DNA of 20,247 nucleotides. Source: CAYLLT01 sp964591605 (GTDB lineage Bacteria; Planctomycetota; Phycisphaerae; UBA1845; PWPN01). The translations under genes were made by a program, and so were the position numbers. Location: NCBI GenBank assembly GCA_964591605.1, contig CAZQEN010000112.1:1-20247 (forward strand), written 5' to 3'. Below the pieces are notes generated by a model. That model did no database searches. It had not been told where the DNA came from and was given only the letters and a program-made list of their open reading frames with translations. Of this stretch, positions 1-5,875 are shown piece after piece. Each line of letters opens with the position of its first letter. Position 1 is the first letter of the stretch.

Positions 1-374
1 CGCGGCCTGGCCTGCTCGACCTTCGGCAGATGCAGGATCAGGACGCCGTTCCTGTACTCGGCCGAGATGCGGCTCGAGTCAATCGCTTCGCTCACCTGGA
101 ACGTGCGATAGAAATCGCCGACGCCGTACTCGCGCCACAGATACTCCGCCCGCTCCGGCCGGCGGTCTTTCACCCGCCCATGCAGGGTCAAAACCCCGTT
201 TTCGAAGTTGATGTCAATCTCATCAGCCGCCGATCCGGGCATGTCCGCATACAGCATCAACTCGTCCGGCAGCTCCACGATATCGACGTTCGGCCGATAG
301 CACTGCGTGCTCCGCGTCCGCTCGGCCGGCAGAGCCTGCGTGGTTTCCCTTTGTTTCTCCATGGTGGTTTCCAT
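1..374 (-). CDS. Hsp20/alpha-crystallin small heat shock protein (3' end cut by window edge)
   Basis: An ATP-independent holdase chaperone that would bind unfolding proteins in the cytoplasm as part of an oligomer. About 124 codons are visible, beginning METTMEKQRETT and running off the left edge. The alpha-crystallin fold is recognisable from YRPNVDIVELPDELMLYADM, then NFENGVLTLHG, and the signature near the C-terminal end, YRNGVLILHLPK (compare the family's xNGVLxIxxPK). The ATG at 372-374 is preceded by an AGGGAG ribosome site about 8 nt away; a second in-frame ATG lies four codons in. It follows a second Hsp20 gene on the same strand with a 99-nt gap, so the two are probably co-expressed. 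The two proteins are clearly divergent paralogues. The reading frame is open to the edge; the last residues are not visible. Confidence 0.92.
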   Translation of the reverse strand, partial: METTMEKQRETTQALPAERTRSTQCYRPNVDIVELPDELMLYADMPGSAADEIDINFENGVLTLHGRVKDRRPERAEYLWREYGVGDFYRTFQVSEAIDSSRISAEYRNGVLILHLPKVEQARP

Positions 375-397
375 ATGTCATCTCCCTTCTGTCTCAA

Positions 398-414
398 GAT
401 GACCTGACGTCATC
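398..414 (-). promoter_or_regulatory. Small dyad upstream of the second Hsp20 gene
   Basis: GATGAC-GTCAG-GTCATC on the minus strand, a 6-bp inverted repeat 24-40 nt before the start codon of the partial Hsp20 gene. It could be an operator or a leader hairpin. A separate short hairpin, GCCGG-GAAA-CCGGC, lies just after the stop of the first Hsp20 gene. No clear -35/-10 pair was found in this gap. Function is inference only. Confidence 0.3.
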
Positions 415-473
415 GCCGATGCTGCTTTCCATCGCTTACACAACACCACAACAACCAGCCGGTTTCCCGGCTC

Positions 474-914
474 CTACGAGGTTTTGACCTCGATCCGTCG
501 CGGCCGGGCCGCCTCCGCCTTCGGCATCTTGATGGTCAGCACACCGTTCGAGAGCTGAGCCTCCACCTTGTCCGCGTCGATCGGGATCGGCAGCGGCAGC
601 ACCCGCTCGAACGGGCCGACACCACGCTCGCGGCGGTGATAGGCCTCCTGCCCGTTCTCCTTGCGCTCGCCCTTGATGGTCAGATCGTTGCCGACGACGT
701 AGACCTCGAGATCTTCCATCGTCAGGCCCGGAACCTCAGCCTCGGCGTAGAGGTTCTGAGTGTCCTCCCACACATTCAAAGCGGGATACCCCCGGGCAAA
801 GCCCGCGCCCGGTACCCACTGCGCGGCGCCGGGACCGAAAAAATTCTCGAAGAGATGATCCATCTCTTCCCGCAGCCGATTGATCGTTCCCAGTCCGTTC
901 GTGCGTCCCAACAT
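474..914 (-). CDS. Hsp20/alpha-crystallin small heat shock protein
   Basis: A 146-aa cytoplasmic holdase chaperone of the Hsp20 family, normal in length for bacterial members. The N-terminus (residues 1-45) is the usual variable arm with LREEMDHLFENFFG. The alpha-crystallin domain spans about 46-140: YPALNVWEDTQNLYAEAEVPGL, then DLEVYVVGNDLTIKGERK, then LPIPIDADKVEAQLSNGVLTIKMPK, which holds the strand-8/9 signature. The short tail ends EVKTS. The start ATG is supported by a strong AGGAGG site at 921-926 with about 6 nt spacing. A second Hsp20 gene follows 99 nt downstream. A sigma-54-type promoter at 978-993 lies about 65-80 nt upstream, suggesting activator-dependent induction rather than a plain heat shock sigma factor or CIRCE/HrcA control; I found no CIRCE element. 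Confidence 0.95.
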   Translation of the reverse strand: MLGRTNGLGTINRLREEMDHLFENFFGPGAAQWVPGAGFARGYPALNVWEDTQNLYAEAEVPGLTMEDLEVYVVGNDLTIKGERKENGQEAYHRRERGVGPFERVLPLPIPIDADKVEAQLSNGVLTIKMPKAEAARPRRIEVKTS

Positions 915-930
915 GCGGCACCTCCTTTTT

Positions 931-1239
931 ATGTCAACCCAGAACTACATCAACCCATGTACTCCGGAAGGGCGTACAGCAAAGAGCGTGCCAGACGAGC
1001 CGTCCGCCCAGCACTCATCGCAAGTCGATTGTCTGCAAAGAGTTACATCAGACGCGCCGTCCCGGCGGCTGACAGAATGTCACTTTGGCAGGCAGTCTCG
1101 GGCAGCCCCTCGAGACAAACACGAGATGCGTCCGCTCCCGGGTTTGCAGATCTCCCGGCGTCCCGGGAGACCTAGCCGTGCACGCCCGAAAGAACTGACA
1201 GACCGGTCTGCGTCGGGGGCGAAACAGTCAGAAAAGAAT
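931..1239. other. Gene-free stretch with small dyads, upstream of Hsp20 and downstream of rnpB
   Basis: No convincing coding signal is present on either strand. It contains the sigma-54 promoter annotated separately. Small inverted repeats lie further upstream of that promoter, where an enhancer-binding protein would dock: GTCTCG/CGAGAC at about 1096-1116, and CTCCCGGG at 1135-1142 with CCCGGGAG at 1162-1169. These are candidates only. The mature 3' end of rnpB lies at the right edge; no intrinsic terminator with a T-run is obvious for it. Confidence 0.4.
978..993 (-). promoter_or_regulatory. Sigma-54 (RpoN) -24/-12 promoter for the Hsp20 genes
   Basis: The minus strand reads TGGCACG-CTCT-TTGCT, an exact match to the sigma-54 consensus TGGCACG-N4-TTGCW with GG and GC elements at the right spacing. 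Transcription would start about 12 nt downstream, near 966, leaving a leader of about 50 nt before the Hsp20 ATG at 914. Orientation and position both fit. Sigma-54 holoenzyme needs an AAA+ activator, which is not encoded in this window. Confidence 0.75.
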
Positions 1240-1271
1240 GGCGGAGTGAGCGAGTAAGCCGAATTCTGTTA

Positions 1272-1512
1272 CGTAGGGTGGGCTCTGCCCACCAACCCTT
1301 ACGCAGTTACGTAGGGTGGGCTCTGCCCACCAACCCTTACGCAGGGTGGGCTCTGCCCACCAACCCTGACGCAGGGTGGGCTCTGCCCACCACGCACGAC
1401 CTGGCTGTTTCACAACCTGCTGTGGCATCGTCGTCCTGCCCCGCGCAGGTCGTGGAACACCCTCTCATGCCGGCGCCCCCGCAACTCGATGGTGGGCAAA
1501 GCCCACCCTACG
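1272..1512 (-). mobile_element. MITE-like palindromic element inserted in rnpB
   Basis: A 241-nt segment bounded by a perfect 12-bp terminal inverted repeat, CGTAGGGTGGGC (1272-1283) and GCCCACCCTACG (1501-1512). It encodes no protein. Inside are four same-orientation copies of a 20-nt palindrome at one end, a fifth copy at the other end, and a central 9-bp inverted repeat, CACGACCTG (1395-1403) with CAGGTCGTG (1446-1454). Removing it leaves a P2-to-ACAGAA distance within about one nucleotide of the E. coli RNA, which argues that this is an insertion and not a normal helix. CGTA occurs at both edges and could be a target duplication, though it overlaps the inverted repeat. Mobility is inferred from structure alone. 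Confidence 0.6.
1275..1392. repeat. Four tandem copies of a GGTGGGC/GCCCACC palindromic repeat
   Basis: The unit AGGGTGGGCTCTGCCCACCA starts at 1275, 1313, 1343 and 1373, giving intervals of 38, 30 and 30 nt. Linkers resemble ACCCTTACGCA. A fifth, slightly different copy with loop AAA is at 1490-1509. Each unit can form a 7-bp GC hairpin with a 3-nt loop. In silico translation gives WWAEPTL or VGWALPT strings, a pattern I recognise from spurious planctomycete ORFs, so this is probably a dispersed non-coding repeat. Confidence 0.85.
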
Positions 1513-1938
1513 CGGCGATCATTCCTCTGGGCGACCGGTTACCCGGCCGCTCAAGCGCCCTACCCGCAGCTCATCACGCCGGCCGTAGCCGACGTGTCGG
1601 TCGAGGCGGGCCACCTCTGGCTGCTTATTTGGGCTTGCTGGCGGTGGGGTTTACCCTGCCGACGCGGTCACCCGCGTTCGCGGTGCGCTCTTACCGCACC
1701 ATTTCACCCTTACCCTTGACACGCCGCTGCGGCTTTGCCGCCGTGCCTTCGGCACATGGCCGCGAAGCCGTCAGCAGCGTGTCAAGGGCGGTATATTTTC
1801 TGTGGCACTTTCCCGCGGCTCACGCCGGGTCGCCGTTAGCGACCACCGTGCCCTGCCCAGTTCGGACTTTCCTCCCGGTGTGCCCGGCCGGTCAGCCGGG
1901 CGCACCGGGCGATCGCCTCGCTCACTCCGCCACGCAGC

Positions 1939-1944
1939 ATTATA
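1939..1944 (-). promoter_or_regulatory. -10 element of the rnpB promoter
   Basis: A perfect TATAAT on the minus strand ends 7 nt before the first base of the P1 helix at 1931, which is the spacing expected between a -10 box and the start of a mature RNA. No good -35 match is seen 16-18 nt further upstream, so strength would rest on the -10 or on another element. Confidence 0.7.
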
Positions 1945-2181
1945 GTCCTTCCGTGGCGGGAATCCCGTTCCCCATGAGGCAGGTTATCCCGCAGAGCAGC
2001 GGTCAAGTTCGAGATTCTTCGCTGGACGGATGCGGGATATGCGCCGGTTCCCGCTCAGGGCGGATGGCGACGTTCCAGGATCTTCCGCAAGGAGTTTCGT
2101 CTCGAGATTCATGAAGAAGAAATGGGACCCGACTACACCCTCCTGATACGCTGAGGGCGGGAGACCGCCGGCAGGCCAGGC

Positions 2182-3207
2182 TCACCCCGGCAGGACGCGG
2201 GACACGACGGCGTACATGAGGGCCGCCATCAGGGCGGAGGCCGGCAGCGTCAGCACCCACGCCGACACGATCGTCCGGCCCACGCCCCACCGCACCGCTC
2301 TCCAGCGCTGCGTGACACCCACGCCGAAAATCGCCCCCGTGATGGTGTGGGTCGTGCTGACCGGGATCCCGAAGTGAGAGAGGGCCAGGATCGTGACCCC
2401 CCCGCCGGTCTCCGCGCAGAAACCCCCCACCGGCTGCAGCTTGGTCACCTTGTGCCCGAGCGTCGCCACCACTTTCCACCCGCCCGTGTACGTGCCCAGG
2501 GCGATCGCCGCGTGACAGCTCAGGATAATCCACCACGCCAGGTGTGGATCGGCCGGGTCGCCGGTGTGCGTCGCATAGTGCGAGAGAGCCGGTACGCTCA
2601 ACAGCAAGGCGAAGATGATGCCCATCGTTTTTTGAGCATCATTCAGGCCATGGCTGAGGCTGTAAACCGCCGCTGAGACGAGCTGAAGGAACCGGAAGGT
2701 CGAATCGACGCGGCGCGGGGTCTTTCGTCGGCAGATCCAGAACATCGCGACCATCAGGCTCCACCCGATGGCGAATCCGATGAGCGGCGAGAGCACGATG
2801 AACATCGCGATGACGCCCACCTTGCTCCAGATGATCGCCCGGAAACCCGCCTTCATGATCGCCGCGCCCGCGAGCGATCCGATGAGTGCGTGTGAAACGC
2901 TGATGGGCAGACCCTTCTGCGTACACCAGACCGTCCAGAGAATCGCCGCGATGAGTGCGGAGAAAATGAGATTCGGACTGACCACCCACTGCTCCACCAG
3001 CCCCTTGCCGATCGTCGCGGCGACGGCCGTGTTGAAGCCGAAGGCGGCGACGAAATTCCAGAACGCCGCCCACACCACCGCCATCCGCGGGCTCAGCACG
3101 CGCGTGGCGACGATCGTCGCGATCGAGTTGGCGGCGTCATTGAAGCCGTTGCTGAAGTCGAAGACCAGAGCAACGGCGATGATGAGAATGATGTAGGCTG
3201 TCAGCAT
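2182..3207 (-). CDS. pit: PiT-family inorganic phosphate transporter
   Basis: A 341-aa integral inner-membrane transporter for low-affinity phosphate (metal-phosphate) uptake coupled to H+ or Na+. The family's duplicated signature is clear: GFNDAANSIATIVATRV at residues 21-37 and GLNDAQKTMG at 187-196. PISVSHALIGS (101-111) and PVSTTHTITGAI (282-293) mark the two pseudo-symmetric halves. About ten hydrophobic spans are visible, with a short basic loop (RRKTPRRVD, 160-168) dividing the halves, so this is a compact family member. It starts 11 nt after the stop of the DUF47 gene upstream, the classic DUF47-PiT operon order. The start has only a weak ribosome site (GGCAGG directly against the ATG), so translation may be coupled to the upstream gene. 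Confidence 0.95.
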   Translation of the reverse strand: MLTAYIILIIAVALVFDFSNGFNDAANSIATIVATRVLSPRMAVVWAAFWNFVAAFGFNTAVAATIGKGLVEQWVVSPNLIFSALIAAILWTVWCTQKGLPISVSHALIGSLAGAAIMKAGFRAIIWSKVGVIAMFIVLSPLIGFAIGWSLMVAMFWICRRKTPRRVDSTFRFLQLVSAAVYSLSHGLNDAQKTMGIIFALLLSVPALSHYATHTGDPADPHLAWWIILSCHAAIALGTYTGGWKVVATLGHKVTKLQPVGGFCAETGGGVTILALSHFGIPVSTTHTITGAIFGVGVTQRWRAVRWGVGRTIVSAWVLTLPASALMAALMYAVVSRVLPG

Positions 3208-3218
3208 CCTGCCGCGTA

Positions 3219-3842
3219 TCAGCTATTCTTGAGGACCATGCCGGCAATCGTGTTGGCGACGTCCTCACAGCCATCGATGGCCCGTTCCGTCAGGTCGTAT
3301 ATTTCCTTCCACTTCATCACCAGAATGGGATCGCTCGACTGATTCAGCAATTCGGCCAGGGCGGCATGGTTGTTGTCGTCACCGATGTTCTCGAGCCGGT
3401 GGATCTCGACCAGCTGGTCGTGCAGACCATTGGACCGCTTCAGATGGCGCAGCTTGGGCATCGCTTCATGGAGCAACCGGGCGGCCCGCAGCAGCACGTC
3501 CGTCTGTTTGATGAACCACGGTGTCGGCTGGGCAATCTGGTAGAGCGTCAAACGCTTCGATGCCGCGTCGATCTCGTCGACAATGTCGTCAATCTGCATC
3601 ATGAGCGTCTGGATGTCTTCCCGATCGAAGGGCGTGATGAACGTCTTGTCGAGGCGGTCCAGGGTGGTGTGGGCGATTTCGTCGCAGTCGTGCTCCAACT
3701 GGCGGATGCGGCTGATCTGCTCCTCCCGGGAGGCGTAGTCCTTGCTCACCTGGTCATAAGCCTCGGCCGCTTGGACGACGACCGCCGTCGCACTCTCGAA
3801 AAGGTCGAAAAACGCCGTGTCCCTCGGAATCACGCCGAACAT
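3219..3842 (-). CDS. DUF47 / PhoU-like phosphate transport regulator
   Basis: A 207-aa all-helical cytoplasmic protein of the DUF47 (Pit accessory, PhoU-related) family, thought to modulate the PiT transporter encoded next to it. Family features seen are the N-terminal MFGVIPRDTAFFDLFE, the metal-binding-type helix ending RQLEHDCDEIAHTTLDRLDKTFITPFDREDI, then QIDDIVDEIDAASKRLTLY, and the C-terminal ExIYDLTERAIDGCEDVANTIAGMVLK. I chose the ATG at 3840-3842 because AGGAGGAG lies about 5 nt before it; an upstream in-frame start would add 11 residues without family similarity. It is the first gene of a two-gene operon with pit, behind the promoter at 3884-3912. Confidence 0.93.
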   Translation of the reverse strand: MFGVIPRDTAFFDLFESATAVVVQAAEAYDQVSKDYASREEQISRIRQLEHDCDEIAHTTLDRLDKTFITPFDREDIQTLMMQIDDIVDEIDAASKRLTLYQIAQPTPWFIKQTDVLLRAARLLHEAMPKLRHLKRSNGLHDQLVEIHRLENIGDDNNHAALAELLNQSSDPILVMKWKEIYDLTERAIDGCEDVANTIAGMVLKNS

Positions 3843-3883
3843 CGACTCTCCTCCTGCCTTGGCAGGGATTGGCAACGGTCCGG

Positions 3884-3912
3884 ATTCTACCGGCCGTTGC
3901 GGAGCCTGCCAA
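3884..3912 (-). promoter_or_regulatory. Sigma-70 promoter of the DUF47-pit operon, with an overlapping dyad
   Basis: Minus strand TTGGCA (3907-3912), 17-nt spacer, TAGAAT (3884-3889); each hexamer matches the consensus at five of six positions. Start of transcription is expected near 3876. An inverted repeat, GCAACGG (3872-3878) with CCGTTGC (3894-3900), brackets the -10 box with inner CCGG/CCGG, so a repressor binding here would block the promoter. The regulator is unknown. Confidence 0.65.
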
Positions 3913-3964
3913 ATGGCTTTGTGCCGATTCTCCTTGAACCGGTTTTCGAGTCCTGTCCGGGCAT

Positions 3965-3994
3965 TTGACGCCGCCCGCGCCGCGGAATTAGCAT
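3965..3994 (+). promoter_or_regulatory. Sigma-70-like promoter for the TPR lipoprotein gene
   Basis: TTGACG (3965-3970), 18-nt spacer, TAGCAT (3989-3994). The predicted start, about 4001-4003, is practically at the ATG at 4004, and no ribosome binding site precedes that codon, so the mRNA may be leaderless. Confidence 0.45.
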
Positions 3995-4003
3995 CTCACG
4001 TTT

Positions 4004-4825
4004 ATGAACAGATTCTGGCAGATCACTCGATGGGGGGTGCCGGCTCTGGTTTACCTGGGCCTGACTGGCCTGATGCTCGGGGCAGGGTGCTCCGAGGACA
4101 ATCATTACGCGCGCGAGTCAGACCAGGTCGATGCCAGTGACCCCGACCGGGCCGTGCTCGAACTCCAGGAGGCCCTGCGCAAGGACCCCAACAACGCTGA
4201 GCTCAAAGCCTCTCTCGCGGATGCCAGGTCGACCGCCGCGGACAGGCATTACGAGCGGGCTGACCAGCTCGTCAAAGAGGGACGGTTCACCGATGCGCGC
4301 CCGGAGCTGCAGCGAACGCTCGAACTGGCCCCCGGCCACCAGAAAGCAACCGCGCTGAAGCGCACCGTCGATTCCCGCCTCTCCGGATCGCCTTCTCCGG
4401 CCGGTTCGGACGCCGTCGTGCAGGAGGTACCCGTCACCCCACCCGCCTCGCCTGCAGCTCCAGCACCGCCACCCGCCCCCGCGCCCCCTCCGGCGCAACC
4501 CGCCGCCGACCAGCAGCCTCGCTTCCCGGCCGGGAGCTTCCCGTGCACCCTGAGCCGCGACGACTCCAGGTTTCCCAAGGAAATGGAGACGCTCGACGGC
4601 ATCATCGTGCGGCTGAAGGACACCCGCCGCGAACCGCTTCAGGCCGACATCGAAGTGCGGGTCGGAAAACTGGTCAAGCGGTATCGCGAGCTGGGCGAGG
4701 GCGGTCGGATCTCCGGCCGGGGTCAATCCCGTCAGCCCTACCAGCTCACCGTCCTCAGCATCGACCCTGAGTCGGAGACCGTCGCCTTCGTGCTCGAACC
4801 GCTGACCCAGCTTCCACCGCGCTGA
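4004..4825 (+). CDS. TPR-containing probable lipoprotein
   Basis: A 273-aa protein of unknown specific role, probably anchored in a membrane facing the periplasm. The N-terminus has a basic MNRFWQITRW stretch, a hydrophobic core and LMLGAGC (Cys29), an imperfect lipobox with G instead of L/V/I at -3. Residues about 46-120 form two tetratricopeptide-like repeats (DPDRAVLELQEALRKDPNN and ADQLVKEGRFTDARPELQRTLELAPGH). A Pro/Ala-rich linker follows (142-172). The C-terminal part (173-273) is a compact domain I do not recognise. The gene stands alone, divergent from the DUF47-pit operon and convergent with recO. There is no good ribosome site before the ATG. Protein-protein scaffolding is the likely role, from the TPRs only. 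Confidence 0.8.
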   Translation: MNRFWQITRWGVPALVYLGLTGLMLGAGCSEDNHYARESDQVDASDPDRAVLELQEALRKDPNNAELKASLADARSTAADRHYERADQLVKEGRFTDARPELQRTLELAPGHQKATALKRTVDSRLSGSPSPAGSDAVVQEVPVTPPASPAAPAPPPAPAPPPAQPAADQQPRFPAGSFPCTLSRDDSRFPKEMETLDGIIVRLKDTRREPLQADIEVRVGKLVKRYRELGEGGRISGRGQSRQPYQLTVLSIDPESETVAFVLEPLTQLPPR

Positions 4826-4876
4826 GCCTGCGGCCCCGCCCTGGGGGTCGGACACGATAGTTCCTTCGGGTGGCAT

Positions 4877-4896
4877 GGGCAGCGTACCCGCTGCCC
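4877..4896. repeat. Perfect GC hairpin between convergent genes
   Basis: GGGCAGCG-TACC-CGCTGCCC, an 8-bp perfect stem with a 4-nt loop in the 148-nt gap between the TPR lipoprotein gene and recO, which converge. It may act as a two-way transcription barrier, but no T-run follows on either side. It could equally be a dispersed palindromic repeat. Confidence 0.5.
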
Positions 4897-4973
4897 GTGG
4901 CTTCGTGCCCACCGGCGATGAGTACATTGCGCGTGCTACCTCGGGGGGATCTTTGTGCGCTCCTGCTTGGGTA

Positions 4974-5714
4974 TCACCGGGGCAATCGACCGGCCTTGAG
5001 AACCGCACCGGACAGCGGGATCCGCCGCCCCAGCGCATACGCGATGACGTAATCCAGGAGCTCGAAAACCGCCGCGGAGGCGGTTGCGCCCGAGCCCACG
5101 CTGCGCAGCCCGTCCAGCACGGCCGCGGGCACGAGCCGCTTCTCGACAAGCGGCGTCTCACAGCTCCGGCACACCAGGCCCCCCTGCTGCGCCGAGAAGT
5201 AGCCCGCCCGCCCCGCCGGAGCGGGTCGGTCGCACATCACGCACCGGGTCAGGTCCGGCCACAGCCCCGCCGAGTGCAGCACGACACCCTGAAACACCAC
5301 CAGCTCACCCAGCACGTCCCCTCCGCCCGAGAGCCGGCCCAGCGTCCCTGACAACGCTTCGTACAACTCGGGGTGCGGGTCCGCCTCCTGCGTCATGCCG
5401 GCCGTGATCTCGGCCGCATACTGGCCGGCGTACCACCGGTCGAGGCTCGATCGGAGGCCCAGAAACAGCTCTGACTGCCGCCACTCGGTGAGCGTGCCCA
5501 GGCTGCTTTCGCTCTGCGGCCGGTGCCAGAACACCACCTCGCCCTGCTCAAGCAGGTCGATCCCGACGGCGAAGCGCTTTTTCGTACCCCGCTTGACGCC
5601 CTTGGCAATGAGCCGCCGCTGGCCGTGCTCGCGCGTGAAAAACGCGAGCACCTGCGACGTCTCGGAGTAGTCGAGACGGCGGAGAACGATCGCCTGGTCC
5701 TTGAAACTGGCCAT
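4974..5714 (-). CDS. recO: DNA repair protein RecO
   Basis: A 246-aa RecFOR-pathway protein that anneals single strands and helps load RecA on SSB-coated DNA. The N-terminal OB-fold is recognisable in KDQAIVLRRLDYSETSQVLAFFTREHGQRRLIAKGVKRG (5-43). The helical C-terminal domain contains a four-cysteine zinc knuckle, CVMC (158-161) and CRSC (182-185), typical of many RecO proteins, with HSAGLWPDLTRC before it. Length matches the family. The ATG at 5712-5714 lies directly before the conserved N-terminus, although the ribosome site is weak. The upstream gap of about 160 nt to nth is occupied by heptad repeats, so co-transcription with nth is uncertain. Confidence 0.94.
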   Translation of the reverse strand: MASFKDQAIVLRRLDYSETSQVLAFFTREHGQRRLIAKGVKRGTKKRFAVGIDLLEQGEVVFWHRPQSESSLGTLTEWRQSELFLGLRSSLDRWYAGQYAAEITAGMTQEADPHPELYEALSGTLGRLSGGGDVLGELVVFQGVVLHSAGLWPDLTRCVMCDRPAPAGRAGYFSAQQGGLVCRSCETPLVEKRLVPAAVLDGLRSVGSGATASAAVFELLDYVIAYALGRRIPLSGAVLKAGRLPR

Positions 5715-5719
5715 GTGCT

Positions 5720-5857
5720 TTGTCAGTGGTCAGTGGCTGAGTCTGTGGTCCGTTTGTCAGTTGCGAGGAGCTTCGTAACAAACCAGGAGGGTCCGCCCAC
5801 GGACCAAAGGACCACTGACCCAACAACGGACAACCGACAACGGACTACGGACTCTGG
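5720..5857. repeat. Two opposed arrays of degenerate heptanucleotide repeats
   Basis: On the plus strand, 5720-5764 runs in 7-nt steps such as TGTCAGT, GGTCAGT, GGTCCGT. From about 5790 to 5857 the minus strand reads AGTCCGT, AGTCCGT, TGTCGGT, TGTCCGT in the same register. The two arrays face each other around a ~25-nt centre, giving an imperfect inverted repeat (for example GGTCAGTGG with CCACTGACC). This fills the nth-recO gap. The pattern resembles short tandem heptamer repeats known from other bacteria; no function is evident. Confidence 0.65.
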
Positions 5858-5875
5858 ACGAACACCAGTCTGCTA

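Larger units (their letters stand above)
1240..1931 (-). ncRNA. rnpB: RNase P RNA (type A-like), carrying a large insertion
   Basis: The catalytic RNA of ribonuclease P, which matures tRNA 5' ends. Conserved blocks occur in order on the minus strand. Helix P1 is a perfect 15-bp pairing of the two ends (1917-1931 with 1240-1254). P2 pairs GGCGATC with GATCGCC. P3 follows, then GAGGAAAGTCCGAA (1861-1874), ACAGAAAATATACCGCC (1787-1803), a long P12 arm with 12-bp base (1713-1724 with 1777-1788), GGTAAGGGTGAAA with GGTAAGAGCGCACC (about 1679-1715), the L15 segment GGGTAAACCCC and AGCAAGCCCAAATA (1626-1652), GAGGAATGATCGCC, and finally ACAGAATTCGGCTTA (1255-1269). The length of about 692 nt is nearly double the E. 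coli RNA. The excess is mainly an insertion at 1272-1512 between P2 and ACAGAA, plus an enlarged P12. Since the core and both closing helices are intact, it is probably functional. Confidence 0.95.

Noticed and set aside
915..1239. CIRCE element or ROSE thermometer for the Hsp20 genes
   Set aside because: No TTAGCACTC-N9-GAGTGCTAA dyad and no ROSE-type U(U/C)GCU anti-Shine-Dalgarno pairing next to the AGGAGG were found.
1275..1392. Possible CRISPR array (four repeats with regular 30-nt interval)
   Set aside because: Repeats are 20-nt self-palindromes with only 10-18 nt linkers that are themselves similar; no cas genes, and the block lies inside rnpB.
1278..2114. Plus-strand reading frame of 278 codons beginning with VGWALPT-type repeats
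   Set aside because: It is antisense to rnpB and made of palindromic repeat plus structural RNA; no protein family similarity.
4118..5161. Minus-strand open frame of 347 codons across the lipoprotein gene and recO end
   Set aside because: Antisense frame produced by high GC; low-complexity Gly/Arg composition and it overlaps two supported genes.
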